A DNA stretch of 64,000 bases from Pseudomonas baetica (GTDB lineage: Bacteria > Pseudomonadota > Gammaproteobacteria > Pseudomonadales > Pseudomonadaceae), in NCBI RefSeq assembly GCF_002813455.1, contig NZ_PHHE01000001.1:1674001-1738000 (forward strand), given 5' to 3'. The notes beneath the pieces are model-generated. The model was not told where the DNA came from, did not search any database, and saw only the letters and a program-made list of their open reading frames with translations. The position numbers were made by a program, and so were the translations under genes. Of this stretch, positions 9,887 through 19,008 are shown in pieces; within the stretch, counting starts at the first letter, position 1; each line of letters begins with the position of its first letter.

Positions 9887-10842
9887 GCGACGGCTACGAC
9901 GTCGAGAATCCGCTGCACCACACGATCCTGATCGATGCCGGCGGCTTCGGCCTCAAACGACAGAATGATGCGATGACGCAACACGTCGAACAGTACGGCT
10001 TGAATGTCTTCGGGGCTGACGAAGTCGCGCCCGGCCAGCCAGGCGTGGGCGCGGGCGCAACGGTCGAGGGCGATCGAGCCACGGGGGCTGGCGCCGTAGG
10101 CGATCCACTCGGCCATCTCCGGGTCGAACTTGGCCGGCGTGCGCGTGGCCATGACCAGTTGCACCAGGTATTCCTCCACGGCGTCGGCCATGTACAACCC
10201 GAGGATTTCCTTGCGCGCGGCGAAGATCGCCTGCTGGCTCACGCGGCGTTCGGGTTTGGTCTCGCCGTTCAGCGCTTCGCCGCGGGCCTGCTGAAGAATG
10301 CGGCGTTCGACGGCGGCGTCCGGGAAACCGATTTTGACGTGCATCAGGAAGCGATCGAGTTGCGCTTCCGGCAATGGGTAGGTGCCTTCCTGCTCGATCG
10401 GGTTCTGCGTGGCCATCACCAGAAACAGTGGCGACAGCTCATAAGTGCTGCGCCCGACACTGACCTGGCGCTCGGCCATGGCTTCGAGCAGCGCCGATTG
10501 CACCTTGGCCGGGGCGCGGTTGATTTCGTCGGCCAGCACCAGGTTGTGGAAGATCGGCCCTTGCTGGAACACGAAACTGCCGGTTTCCGGGCGATAGATC
10601 TCGGTGCCGGTGATGTCGGCCGGCAACAGGTCAGGGGTGAACTGAATGCGATGGAACTGGGCTTCGATGCCCTCGGCGAGTTCTTTGATCGCTTTGGTCT
10701 TGGCCAGACCCGGCGCGCCCTCGACCAGCATGTGGCCGTCGGCGAGCAAGGCGATGAGCAAACGCTCGATGAGTTTTTCCTGGCCGAGAATCTGCGTTGA
10801 AAGAAAGGTTCGCAGCGCCAGCAGCGCTTCACGATGTTCCAT
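9883..10842 (-). CDS. moxR: MoxR-family AAA+ ATPase
   Basis: A 319-aa AAA+ ATPase of the MoxR branch. The P-loop is GAPGLAKTK (near residue 43), Walker B is LVLADEINRAP (about 107-117), sensor 1 is VMATQNPIEQEGTYPLPEAQLDRF, and the C-terminal AAA lid contains GASPRGS. It is the first gene of the bat operon. MoxR proteins act as chaperone-like ATPases that insert cofactors or mature partner complexes, with VWA proteins as adaptors. Start ATG at 10840-10842 gives MEHREALLALRTFLS. Confidence 0.93.
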   Translation of the reverse strand: MEHREALLALRTFLSTQILGQEKLIERLLIALLADGHMLVEGAPGLAKTKAIKELAEGIEAQFHRIQFTPDLLPADITGTEIYRPETGSFVFQQGPIFHNLVLADEINRAPAKVQSALLEAMAERQVSVGRSTYELSPLFLVMATQNPIEQEGTYPLPEAQLDRFLMHVKIGFPDAAVERRILQQARGEALNGETKPERRVSQQAIFAARKEILGLYMADAVEEYLVQLVMATRTPAKFDPEMAEWIAYGASPRGSIALDRCARAHAWLAGRDFVSPEDIQAVLFDVLRHRIILSFEAEAAGIDQDRVVQRILDVVAVA

Positions 10843-11017
10843 CGATGACTGTTCCTGGAAAGGGTGGCCACAGGCGTTCGGATAACGCCGGGGCTGGGGG
10901 CGTTACTTTAATCCATCGCGGGGGGTGGCGACTAACGGCATTTTGCGCAAAGTGCGGGAAATGACTGGGGGATTTGTTGGATTTTTGTAGTGCCGGGGAG
11001 GGGTAGTGTTCTTTCGG

Positions 11018-11089
11018 GCCTCTTCGCGAGCAGGCTCGCTCCCACATTTGAACGGCGTATGTGGGAGCGAGCCTGCTCGCGAAGGGGCC
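11018..11089. repeat. REP pair (GTGGGAGCGAGCCTGCTCGCGAAGG type)
   Basis: Two inverted REP copies (about 11022-11045 and 11061-11085) separated by a short spacer, flanked by GGCC on each side. They lie between the small gene at 11103 and the moxR start. Same family as the pairs at 16937, 18517, 20595, 35470, 38627 and 50908. Confidence 0.85.
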
Positions 11090-11102
11090 AGCCCAGACGC
11101 CA

Positions 11103-11456
11103 TCAAACTTCGTTAATGAAGGTGCCAGTCCCGTCGAGGATGTTCTTCAGGGTCTCAACAACCTCATCCAGATCAACCATGTCCGGGTTAAAGCTTATCT
11201 CCAGCACATCGTCCCCATTCAACGCATCGGCATTTGCCGCCGCAATCTCGATCTTCAACAGATTCGAGGTCAGGGTGACCTTAACGCCATCCAGCGTCGA
11301 AGGCTCGCCATCCAGGGTGATCTCCAGCTCATCCTCGTCCGGGTAGCGGCTCATCAGGAACATGTCGCCCTTGTCGCTGTGGCAGCAGAGCATGGCCATG
11401 TTGTCTTCTTCGTCATCGCACGGGTTGACGATCAGTAGGGCGGTGGTCATTTGCAT
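11103..11456 (-). CDS. Conserved hypothetical acidic protein (PA3069-like by position)
   Basis: I chose the ATG at 11454-11456 (MQMTTALLIVN) because AGGAA lies 7 bases upstream; this gives 117 aa. The protein is acidic, with no signal peptide or membrane helix, and alternates strand-like segments (ELEITLDGEPSTLDGVKVTL, LLKIEIAAANAD) with an Asp/Glu-rich end (DMVDLDEVVETLKNIL). In P. aeruginosa an uncharacterised small gene sits at the same place between gdhB and moxR, which supports it being real. No function can be assigned. Confidence 0.75.
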   Translation of the reverse strand: MQMTTALLIVNPCDDEEDNMAMLCCHSDKGDMFLMSRYPDEDELEITLDGEPSTLDGVKVTLTSNLLKIEIAAANADALNGDDVLEISFNPDMVDLDEVVETLKNILDGTGTFINEV

Positions 11457-11960
11457 GGGGGAATTCCTGCCTCGGGGGGCGTGTTGGTCGCAATTGGGCG
11501 CGATTCTGCCAGCCCTCGGGAATTTCTGCATGTGAGAGTGTCAGAGGATGTGTCGTGGACGCGACACAGGTCAATGGTCATTTCTGGCACGGATGTACCG
11601 TAAATACGGGCATTCAGACCAGCGTTTTGCGCCACGGGTGCTAGTGTTTACCGGTGCCAAAGCCTTGGTTTACGTGCCAATGACCGAATATGTCGCAGCA
11701 CCGCAAGCAGACACATTGTCGCACCCATTAAGCTGCGCAACGGATGAGCACCCGTAAAGGCATTGTCGGCAGCCCCGACAGTCGTTTTTGCAGATGCCCA
11801 TTCATGGAAGGTGAATGTGACCTGAGTGTCTCGTCCAGCTTCACCCACCTGTCCCCCTGTTGCCTCTGCCCGAGAATCAGGAACAGGGCGACACAAGCCC
11901 CGAAAGGGGTGTAGCACGCGACGCTTTCCATCAATAACAAGCTTAAGCGGAGTACCACAG
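11457..11960. other. Intergenic region between the small hypothetical gene and gdhB
   Basis: About 500 bases without a convincing gene. It should contain the divergent promoters for the small gene (minus) and gdhB (plus). A 6-bp stem TGTCGG/CCGACA (11764-11780) followed by GTCGTTTTTG resembles a weak terminator or attenuator ahead of gdhB. A CCCTGTT/GGAACAGGG inverted pair sits near 11853-11889. gdhB has a good GGAG at 11949-11952. In P. aeruginosa gdhB is activated by ArgR with arginine; I could not identify an ArgR site here with confidence. Confidence 0.45.
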
Positions 11961-14900
11961 ATGGCGTTCTTCACCGCAGCCAGCAAAGCCGACTTCCAGC
12001 ACCAACTGCAAGCGGCACTGGCGCAGCACATCAGTGAACAGGCACTGCCACAAGTGGCGCTGTTCGCTGAACAATTCTTCGGCATCATTTCCCTGGACGA
12101 GCTGACTCAACGTCGCCTCTCCGACCTCGCTGGCTGTACTCTTTCTGCGTGGCGCCTGCTTGAGCGCTTCGATCACGCGCAACCGCAAGTGCGCGTCTAC
12201 AACCCCGATTACGAGCGTCATGGCTGGCAGTCGACCCACACCGCGGTTGAAGTGCTGCACCATGACCTGCCGTTTCTGGTCGACTCGGTCCGCACCGAAC
12301 TGAACCGCCGCGGCTACAGCATCCACACCTTGCAAACCACCGTGCTCAGCGTGCGTCGTGGCAGCAAGGGCGAGTTGCTGGAAATTCTGCCGAAGGGCAG
12401 CACCGGCGAAGGCGTTCTGCACGAATCGCTGATGTACCTGGAAATCGACCGCTGCGCCAACGCGGCCGAACTGAATGTGCTGAGCAAAGAGCTGGAACAG
12501 GTTCTCGGTGAAGTCCGCGTCGCGGTCGCCGATTTCGAGCCGATGAAAGCCAAGGTGCAGGAACTCCTCGCCAAGCTCGACAACAGCGCCTTCGCCGTCG
12601 ATACCGACGAAAAGAACGAAATCAAAAGCTTCCTGGAATGGCTGGTGGGCAACCACTTCACCTTCCTTGGCTACGAAGAATTCGTGGTCACCGATCAGGC
12701 TGATGGCGGTCATATCGAGTACGACCAGAACTCCTTCCTCGGCCTGACCAAGCTGCTGCGCACCGGCCTGACCTACGATGACCTGCGCATCGAAGATTAC
12801 GCCGTGAGCTACCTGCGCGAGCCGACCCTGCTGTCGTTCGCCAAGGCTGCGCACCCAAGCCGTGTACACCGTCCGGCCTACCCGGACTACGTGTCGATCC
12901 GTGAAATCGACGCTGACGGCAAAGTCATCAAGGAACACCGCTTCATGGGCCTGTACACCTCCTCGGTGTATGGCGAGAGCGTGCGGGTCATCCCGTTCAT
13001 CCGCCGCAAGGTCGAAGAAATCGAACACCGCTCCGGCTTCCAGTCCAAGGCGCACCTGGGCAAGGAGCTGGCGCAGGTCCTCGAAGTATTGCCGCGTGAC
13101 GACCTGTTCCAGACCCCGGTCGACGAACTGTTCACCACCGTGATGTCGATCGTGCAGATCCAGGAACGCAACAAGATCCGCGTGTTCCTGCGCAAAGACC
13201 CGTACGGTCGTTTCTGCTACTGCCTGGCCTACGTGCCGCGCGACATCTATTCCACCGAAGTTCGCCAGAAAATCCAGCAAGTGCTGATGGAGCGCCTGAA
13301 GGCCTCCGATTGCGAATTCTGGACGTTCTTCTCCGAGTCCGTGCTGGCGCGCGTGCAGTTGATTCTGCGTGTCGACCCGAAGAACCGTCTCGACATCGAC
13401 ACCGTGCTGCTGGAAAAAGAAGTCGTCCAGGCGTGCCGCAGCTGGCAGGACGACTACGCCGCACTGACCGTCGAAAGCTTCGGCGAAGCCCACGGCACCA
13501 ACGTGCTGGCTGATTTCCCGAAAGGCTTCCCGGCCGGTTACCGCGAGCGTTTCGCCGCGCATTCGGCCGTGGTCGACATGCAGCACCTGCTGAGCCTCAA
13601 CGAAAAAAATCCGCTGGTGATGAGCTTCTATCAGCCGCTGGGCCAAGTCTCTGGCCAACGCGAGCTGCATTGCAAGCTGTACCACGCCGACACGCCGCTG
13701 GCGCTGTCCGACGTTCTGCCGATTCTGGAAAACCTCGGCCTGCGCGTGCTGGGTGAATTCCCGTACCGTCTGCGCCACACCAATGGCCGCGAGTTCTGGA
13801 TTCACGACTTCGCGTTCACGGCCGCTGAAGGCCTGGACCTCGACATCCAGCAACTCAACGACACCCTGCAGGACGCGTTCGTCCACATCGTGCGTGGCGA
13901 AGCCGAAAACGATGCGTTCAACCGTCTGGTCCTGACCGCCGGCCTGCCATGGCGCGACGTCGCGCTGCTGCGTGCCTACGCCCGTTACCTGAAGCAGATC
14001 CGTCTGGGCTTCGATCTGGGTTACATTGCCAGCACCCTGAACAACCACACCGACATCGCTCGCGAGTTGACCCGGTTGTTCAAGACCCGTTTCTACCTGG
14101 CACGCAAGCTTGGCAGCGATGATCTGGAAGACAAGCAACAGCGTCTGGAACAAGCGATTCTGACCGCACTGGACGACGTCCAGGTGCTCAACGAAGACCG
14201 CATCCTGCGTCGTTACCTCGACCTGATCAAAGCCACCCTGCGCACCAACTTCTACCAGACGGATGCCAACGGCCAGAACAAGTCGTACTTCAGCTTCAAG
14301 TTCAACCCGCACGCGATTCCTGAGCTGCCGAAGCCAGTACCGAAGTTCGAAATCTTCGTTTACTCGCCACGCGTTGAAGGCGTGCACCTGCGCTTCGGTA
14401 ACGTTGCTCGCGGTGGCCTGCGCTGGTCCGACCGCGAAGAAGACTTCCGTACCGAAGTCCTCGGCCTGGTAAAAGCCCAGCAAGTGAAGAACTCGGTCAT
14501 CGTGCCGGTGGGTGCGAAGGGCGGCTTCCTGCCGCGTCGCCTGCCACTGGGCGGCAGCCGTGACGAGATCGCGGCCGAGGGCATCGCCTGCTACCGCATC
14601 TTCATTTCCGGTCTGTTGGACATCACCGACAACCTGAAAGACGGCGCGCTGGTGCCGCCGGCCAACGTCGTGCGTCACGACGACGATGACCCGTACTTGG
14701 TGGTCGCGGCGGACAAGGGCACTGCAACCTTCTCCGACATCGCCAACGGCATCGCCATCGACTACGGCTTCTGGCTGGGTGACGCGTTTGCGTCGGGTGG
14801 TTCGGCCGGTTACGACCACAAGAAAATGGGCATCACCGCCAAAGGCGCGTGGGTTGGCGTACAGCGCCACTTCCGCGAGCGCGGCATCAATGTTCAGGAA

Positions 14901-16856
14901 GACAGCATCACCGTGGTTGGCGTCGGCGACATGGCCGGTGACGTGTTCGGTAACGGCTTGCTGATGTCCGACAAGCTGCAACTGGTCGCTGCCTTCAACC
15001 ACATGCACATCTTTATCGACCCGAACCCGAACCCGGCGACCAGCTTCGTTGAGCGTCAGCGCATGTTCGATTTGCCGCGTTCGGCCTGGACCGACTACGA
15101 CACCAGCATCATGTCCGAAGGTGGCGGTATCTTCTCGCGCAGCGCGAAGAGCATCGCGATCTCGCCGCAGATGAAAGAGCGCTTCGACATCAAGGCCGAC
15201 AAGCTGACCCCGACCGAACTGCTGAACGCCTTGCTCAAGGCGCCGGTGGATCTGCTGTGGAACGGCGGTATCGGTACTTATGTGAAAGCGAGTACCGAAA
15301 GCCACGCCGATGTCGGCGACAAGGCTAACGATGCACTGCGCGTGAACGGCAACGAACTGCGCTGCAAGGTTGTGGGCGAGGGCGGTAACCTCGGCATGAC
15401 CCAACTGGGTCGTGTGGAATTCGGTCTCAATGGCGGCGGTTCCAACACCGACTTCATCGACAACGCCGGTGGTGTGGACTGCTCCGACCACGAAGTAAAC
15501 ATCAAGATCCTGCTGAACGAAGTGGTTCAGGCCGGTGACATGACCGACAAGCAACGCAACCAGTTGCTGGCGAGCATGACCGACGAAGTCGGTGGCCTGG
15601 TGCTGGGCAACAACTACAAGCAGACTCAGGCTCTGTCCCTGGCGGCGCGTCGTGCCTACGAGCGCATCGCCGAGTACAAACGTCTGATGGGCGATCTGGA
15701 AGGCCGTGGCAAGCTGGACCGTGCCATTGAGTTCCTGCCGACCGAAGAACAGATCAACGAGCGCGTTGCGGCAGGCCACGGTCTGACCCGTCCTGAGCTG
15801 TCGGTGTTGATCTCGTACAGCAAGATCGACCTCAAGGAGCAGCTGCTGGGTTCCTTGGTGCCGGACGACGACTACCTGACCCGCGACATGGAAACGGCGT
15901 TCCCGCCGACCCTGGTCAGCAAGTTCTCCGAAGCCATGCGTCGTCACCGCCTCAAGCGCGAAATCGTCAGCACCCAGATCGCCAACGATCTGGTCAACCA
16001 CATGGGCATCACCTTCGTTCAACGACTCAAAGAGTCGACCGGCATGAGCCCGGCGAACGTGGCCGGTGCTTACGTGATCGTGCGTGACATCTTCCACCTC
16101 CCGCACTGGTTCCGTCAGATCGAAGCCCTGGACTATCAGGTCTCTGCTGACGTGCAACTGGAGCTGATGGACGAGCTGATGCGTCTGGGTCGCCGCGCTA
16201 CGCGCTGGTTCCTGCGTGCCCGTCGCAACGAGCAGAACGCTGCCCGTGACACCGCGCACTTCGGTCCGCACCTGAAAGAGCTGGGTCTGAAGCTCGACGA
16301 ACTGCTCAGCGGCGAAATCCGCGAAAACTGGCAGGCGCGTTATCAGGCTTACGTCGAAGCCGGTGTGCCGGAGTTGCTGGCGCGTATGGTTGCGGGCACC
16401 TCGCACCTGTACACGCTGCTGCCGATCATCGAAGCTTCCGACGTGACTGGCCAGAACCCTGCCGAAGTGGCCAAGGCCTACTTCGCCGTGGGCAGTGCGC
16501 TGGACATCACCTGGTACCTGCAACAGATCAGCGCACTGCCGGTTGAAAACAACTGGCAAGCCCTGGCCCGTGAAGCGTTCCGTGATGACGTCGACTGGCA
16601 GCAACGTGCGATCACCATCTCCGTCCTGCAACAGGGCGACGGCACTCAGGACGTGGAAGCACGCCTGGCGCTGTGGATGGAACAGCACGAAGGCATGATC
16701 TCGCGCTGGCGCGCCATGCTGGTGGAAATCCGCGCGGCAAGCGGCACGGACTACGCCATGTATGCCGTTGCCAACCGCGAACTGCTGGATCTGGCGTTGA
16801 GCGGGCAAGCGGTGGTGCCTGCGGTTGCTGCGAATGCCGAGCCTGAATTGGCGTAA
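11961..16856 (+). CDS. gdhB: NAD-specific glutamate dehydrogenase, large (180-kDa class)
   Basis: A 1631-aa enzyme that deaminates glutamate to 2-oxoglutarate with NAD+, feeding arginine and glutamate carbon into the TCA cycle. The start at 11961 (MAFFTAASKADFQHQLQAAL) has GGAG 8 bases upstream and matches the family N-terminus; upstream in-frame codons have no such site. N-terminal ACT-like regulatory regions span about the first 700 residues. The catalytic dehydrogenase core lies around residues 800-1250 (RGGLRWSDREEDFRTEVLGL, then the Lys-containing VPVGAKGGF loop, later VVGVGDMAGDVFGNG for nucleotide binding), followed by a long helical C-terminus. The length fits the class. A strong terminator follows. 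The equally long minus-strand frame over this gene is a shadow. Confidence 0.97.
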   Translation: MAFFTAASKADFQHQLQAALAQHISEQALPQVALFAEQFFGIISLDELTQRRLSDLAGCTLSAWRLLERFDHAQPQVRVYNPDYERHGWQSTHTAVEVLHHDLPFLVDSVRTELNRRGYSIHTLQTTVLSVRRGSKGELLEILPKGSTGEGVLHESLMYLEIDRCANAAELNVLSKELEQVLGEVRVAVADFEPMKAKVQELLAKLDNSAFAVDTDEKNEIKSFLEWLVGNHFTFLGYEEFVVTDQADGGHIEYDQNSFLGLTKLLRTGLTYDDLRIEDYAVSYLREPTLLSFAKAAHPSRVHRPAYPDYVSIREIDADGKVIKEHRFMGLYTSSVYGESVRVIPFIRRKVEEIEHRSGFQSKAHLGKELAQVLEVLPRDDLFQTPVDELFTTVMSIVQIQERNKIRVFLRKDPYGRFCYCLAYVPRDIYSTEVRQKIQQVLMERLKASDCEFWTFFSESVLARVQLILRVDPKNRLDIDTVLLEKEVVQACRSWQDDYAALTVESFGEAHGTNVLADFPKGFPAGYRERFAAHSAVVDMQHLLSLNEKNPLVMSFYQPLGQVSGQRELHCKLYHADTPLALSDVLPILENLGLRVLGEFPYRLRHTNGREFWIHDFAFTAAEGLDLDIQQLNDTLQDAFVHIVRGEAENDAFNRLVLTAGLPWRDVALLRAYARYLKQIRLGFDLGYIASTLNNHTDIARELTRLFKTRFYLARKLGSDDLEDKQQRLEQAILTALDDVQVLNEDRILRRYLDLIKATLRTNFYQTDANGQNKSYFSFKFNPHAIPELPKPVPKFEIFVYSPRVEGVHLRFGNVARGGLRWSDREEDFRTEVLGLVKAQQVKNSVIVPVGAKGGFLPRRLPLGGSRDEIAAEGIACYRIFISGLLDITDNLKDGALVPPANVVRHDDDDPYLVVAADKGTATFSDIANGIAIDYGFWLGDAFASGGSAGYDHKKMGITAKGAWVGVQRHFRERGINVQEDSITVVGVGDMAGDVFGNGLLMSDKLQLVAAFNHMHIFIDPNPNPATSFVERQRMFDLPRSAWTDYDTSIMSEGGGIFSRSAKSIAISPQMKERFDIKADKLTPTELLNALLKAPVDLLWNGGIGTYVKASTESHADVGDKANDALRVNGNELRCKVVGEGGNLGMTQLGRVEFGLNGGGSNTDFIDNAGGVDCSDHEVNIKILLNEVVQAGDMTDKQRNQLLASMTDEVGGLVLGNNYKQTQALSLAARRAYERIAEYKRLMGDLEGRGKLDRAIEFLPTEEQINERVAAGHGLTRPELSVLISYSKIDLKEQLLGSLVPDDDYLTRDMETAFPPTLVSKFSEAMRRHRLKREIVSTQIANDLVNHMGITFVQRLKESTGMSPANVAGAYVIVRDIFHLPHWFRQIEALDYQVSADVQLELMDELMRLGRRATRWFLRARRNEQNAARDTAHFGPHLKELGLKLDELLSGEIRENWQARYQAYVEAGVPELLARMVAGTSHLYTLLPIIEASDVTGQNPAEVAKAYFAVGSALDITWYLQQISALPVENNWQALAREAFRDDVDWQQRAITISVLQQGDGTQDVEARLALWMEQHEGMISRWRAMLVEIRAASGTDYAMYAVANRELLDLALSGQAVVPAVAANAEPELA

Positions 16857-16873
16857 GTAGTGGCTGAATGAGA

Positions 16874-16907
16874 AAGCCCCGGTGTCGTGAGATGCCGGGG
16901 CTTTTTT
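16874..16907 (+). terminator. Rho-independent terminator of gdhB
   Basis: AAGCCCCGG (16874-16882) pairs with CCGGGGCTT (16895-16903) around a 12-base loop and is followed by a T run, 18 bases after the gdhB stop. Confidence 0.93.
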
Positions 16908-16936
16908 ATGTCTGAAGGTTTTGTGGTGTCTGGTCT

Positions 16937-17023
16937 GGCCCCTTCGCGAGCAGGCTCGCTCCCACATTGGTTTTGTGATCGACACAAGTCCCCTGTGGGA
17001 GCGAGCCTGCTCGCGAAAGGGCC
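16937..17023. repeat. REP pair
   Basis: Inverted REP copies: GGCCCCTTCGCGAGCAGGCT on the left and its counterpart ending AAAGGGCC on the right, with a 37-base spacer. They lie between gdhB and the convergent lipoprotein gene, and just past its stop could serve as its transcript end. Confidence 0.85.
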
Positions 17024-17030
17024 CTTACAT

Positions 17031-17744
17031 TCAATACAACTTCTGACCTTGTTTACTATCGAGCATCGACACGTTACTTGTCGGTCTGGTCAATAAATTA
17101 CTGAGCGACTGGTCAAACTTCTGCAGCGCCCTTACTTGCACATCCTGTTGCTGATTAATATCCGCGACAATTTCTTTAGACCCTTTGAAGTCCGCCCAGA
17201 TCGGCGTCAGTTCTTTCGCCTCCGAACCTTTCGCCGTGCCGATGTAGTCAAGTTGCGCATCATAAAAATCGGCACTGACATCGGCCTTGATATCGGAACT
17301 GCGCGAAGTAATCAGTTGGCTGTGGGTATCGACAATTGCCACCACATCCGGTCTTGCAGCGCGCAGGCTTTGCATGTTCGGGTAGACCGTCACTGAGCCG
17401 AACTGGCGTTGCAGGGAGGCGTTGACCCAGTCAACGGCCATGTCCGGTTTTGAGCTGGCGACATAGGCGTCGTGGATCGGTTGCACCAGCAGGCTCTGGC
17501 CGAAACCGGTGCCGGCGTTGGCCTGATAGTCGCGCAGGTATTCGCGATTGGTCTGGGTACTTGGGCTGTAGATGACGCCGAGCGCGACGCCGGGACCGCT
17601 TTTCACCTGAGTGGCGCTGCTGCGGCCGGTCGGGTGGGGCAGTAGCGTGTCGAGGGATGAGACCGCTCGCGGAGCGGTAGGCACTGAACAGGCGGAGAGG
17701 GCTAAAACCGAAATTACCAACGTACTGGCCAACGCAAGTTTCAT
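17031..17744 (-). CDS. Putative lipoprotein of unknown function
   Basis: I chose the ATG at 17742-17744 (MKLALASTLVIS) with GGGAGA 7 bases upstream; the longer frame adds only seven residues without a better site. The 237-aa product has a type II signal with lipobox LSAC (Cys19 or so), so it should be lipid-anchored. The mature part is soluble: a central stretch with IVDTHSQLITSRSSDIKADV and a helical end (DINQQQDVQVRALQKFDQSL). I do not recognise a domain; it may be related to lipoproteins that bind partner strands in the envelope, but that is a guess. Confidence 0.8.
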   Translation of the reverse strand: MKLALASTLVISVLALSACSVPTAPRAVSSLDTLLPHPTGRSSATQVKSGPGVALGVIYSPSTQTNREYLRDYQANAGTGFGQSLLVQPIHDAYVASSKPDMAVDWVNASLQRQFGSVTVYPNMQSLRAARPDVVAIVDTHSQLITSRSSDIKADVSADFYDAQLDYIGTAKGSEAKELTPIWADFKGSKEIVADINQQQDVQVRALQKFDQSLSNLLTRPTSNVSMLDSKQGQKLY

Positions 17745-17925
17745 GGTGAATCTCCCGTGAAACAACTTCAGTCGGAAAGTTGCAATTGCCGAGTTTTAAA
17801 ACGGCGCTCGGCGCTAACTCAGACTAAACCGGAGAACCTGTAAGGCAGCTGACAATTTGTCGGTTTATCAGCGCGTGGATAGTTTTATTTGCTTTAAACG
17901 CAATCGGTTAATTGCCCCGAGCAAT

Positions 17926-17958
17926 AAAAAGGCGCAAATCAGCGATTTGCGCCTTTTT
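17926..17958. terminator. Bidirectional rho-independent terminator
   Basis: AAAAAGGCGCAAATC and GATTTGCGCCTTTTT form a perfect stem around AGC. Poly-A on one side and poly-T on the other allow termination in both directions. It lies 23 bases beyond the stop of the minus-strand cupin gene. Confidence 0.92.
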
Positions 17959-17981
17959 ATTTATGGCTGGCCAAACAACCA

Positions 17982-18383
17982 TCAGTCTTTCAGGGGGATC
18001 AACACCTGTTCGTCCGGGGCCAGCACCATAAACACCAGCAACTTGGCCGGTTTGCTTTTGCTGGCATTTTTTGACACCAGATGCTCGGAGCCGGCGGGCT
18101 CGTACCAGAACTGGCCTTTCTTGTAGGTGGTCGCCTGTTCACCTTTCACCTGGGAAATCACTTCGCCTTCGAGCACATAGGCCATGGCCGTGCCCTCGTG
18201 TTTGTGCGCGATGGAAGACTGGCCGGGTTTGTAGTCGACCTCGATCATCATGGCTTTTTTGCCGGGGGCGTTTTTCAGCGGTTGGTCTTGCAGGACGGTG
18301 ACTTTCTCAGACGGGTCATGGGCGAGGGCCGAGGCGGAAATCGTCAAGGCGAGGGCGGCGGCGAAGAAGTGCAGGGCTTTCAT
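17982..18383 (-). CDS. Secreted small cupin-domain protein
   Basis: A 133-aa protein with a signal peptide (MKALHFFAAALALTISASALA) and a single small-barrel cupin domain: motif 1 around VDYKPGQSSIAHKHEGTAMA (the metal-binding HKH) and motif 2 around FWYEPAGSEHLVSKNAS with its His. The protein should be periplasmic. Cupins of this size are often sugar-, acid- or ROS-related, but the substrate cannot be told from sequence. Start chosen for AGGTAA 7 bases upstream; the terminator at 17926-17958 ends the unit. Confidence 0.85.
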   Translation of the reverse strand: MKALHFFAAALALTISASALAHDPSEKVTVLQDQPLKNAPGKKAMMIEVDYKPGQSSIAHKHEGTAMAYVLEGEVISQVKGEQATTYKKGQFWYEPAGSEHLVSKNASKSKPAKLLVFMVLAPDEQVLIPLKD

Positions 18384-18516
18384 GGCGGGTTACCTGTGAG
18401 GGTTGGGGGTGCAATCACAGTAGTCCGCAGGGCAGGGCATTCAAACGGCCAATATTCTGGAAGATCAGGTGACCAATTGGTGGGGCTTCAGGAAGAAAAT
18501 GGGCGGGGCGCAATAC

Positions 18517-18585
18517 GCCTTCGCGAGCAAGCCCGCTCCCACAGGGTACGCATTCCAATGTGGGAGCGAGCCTGCTCGCGAAGGC
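18517..18585. repeat. REP pair
   Basis: Two inverted copies (GCCTTCGCGAGCAAGCCCGC on the left, TGGGAGCGAGCCTGCTCGCG on the right) between the cupin gene and the stop of the ABM-domain gene. Confidence 0.85.
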
Positions 18586-18591
18586 GTCGGG

Positions 18592-18885
18592 TCAGACGAT
18601 AGGGAAGCTGTTGAAATCCACACTATTGGCCAATCGACTATCGATCAGGTCAATAAACCCCTGCGCCTCGGGCCGGTTGAAATGCGCCTGCATCGCCGCT
18701 TCCGACTGCCAACGGGCACTGACCATCCAGCGGTGGCTGTCTTCGGGACAGCGGTCGACCATATAGGAGTCGCAGCCCGGCGTTTCACGCAGGGTTTCGA
18801 CGATCTTCTGCAGTTGCCTGCCCAGTTCATCCGCACGGCCGGCGGCGGCCTGCACCTGTACGGTGTTGATCACTTCGTTGGACAT
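18592..18885 (-). CDS. Antibiotic biosynthesis monooxygenase (ABM/YgiN-like) domain protein
   Basis: A 97-aa cytoplasmic protein that fits a single ferredoxin-like ABM domain: INTVQVQAAAGRADEL for strand and helix 1, TPGCDSYMVDRCPED, then WQSEAAMQAHFNRPEA, a typical ABM closing helix. Such proteins are dimeric haem- or quinone-related monooxygenases or their remnants. RBS CAGGAG lies 8 bases before the ATG. It is close to the mocR/AhpD-like pair on the right, which suggests a shared oxidative or quinone stress role; this is inference. Confidence 0.85.
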   Translation of the reverse strand: MSNEVINTVQVQAAAGRADELGRQLQKIVETLRETPGCDSYMVDRCPEDSHRWMVSARWQSEAAMQAHFNRPEAQGFIDLIDSRLANSVDFNSFPIV

Positions 18886-19008
18886 TGCTCACACTCCTGA
18901 ATCAGGCCGGACGAATCCTGCTCATTGAGGGAAAACGCCTGTGCAGAATAGGCCTGCACCCCGGTATCACCAATAACCAATCGGCGGTTAATCGGTTAGG
19001 CCAATCAC

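Noticed and set aside
11943..16985. 1680-codon open frame on the minus strand
   Set aside because: It mirrors gdhB exactly; a long antisense frame arises from codon bias in GC-rich DNA. Its translation has no known motif.
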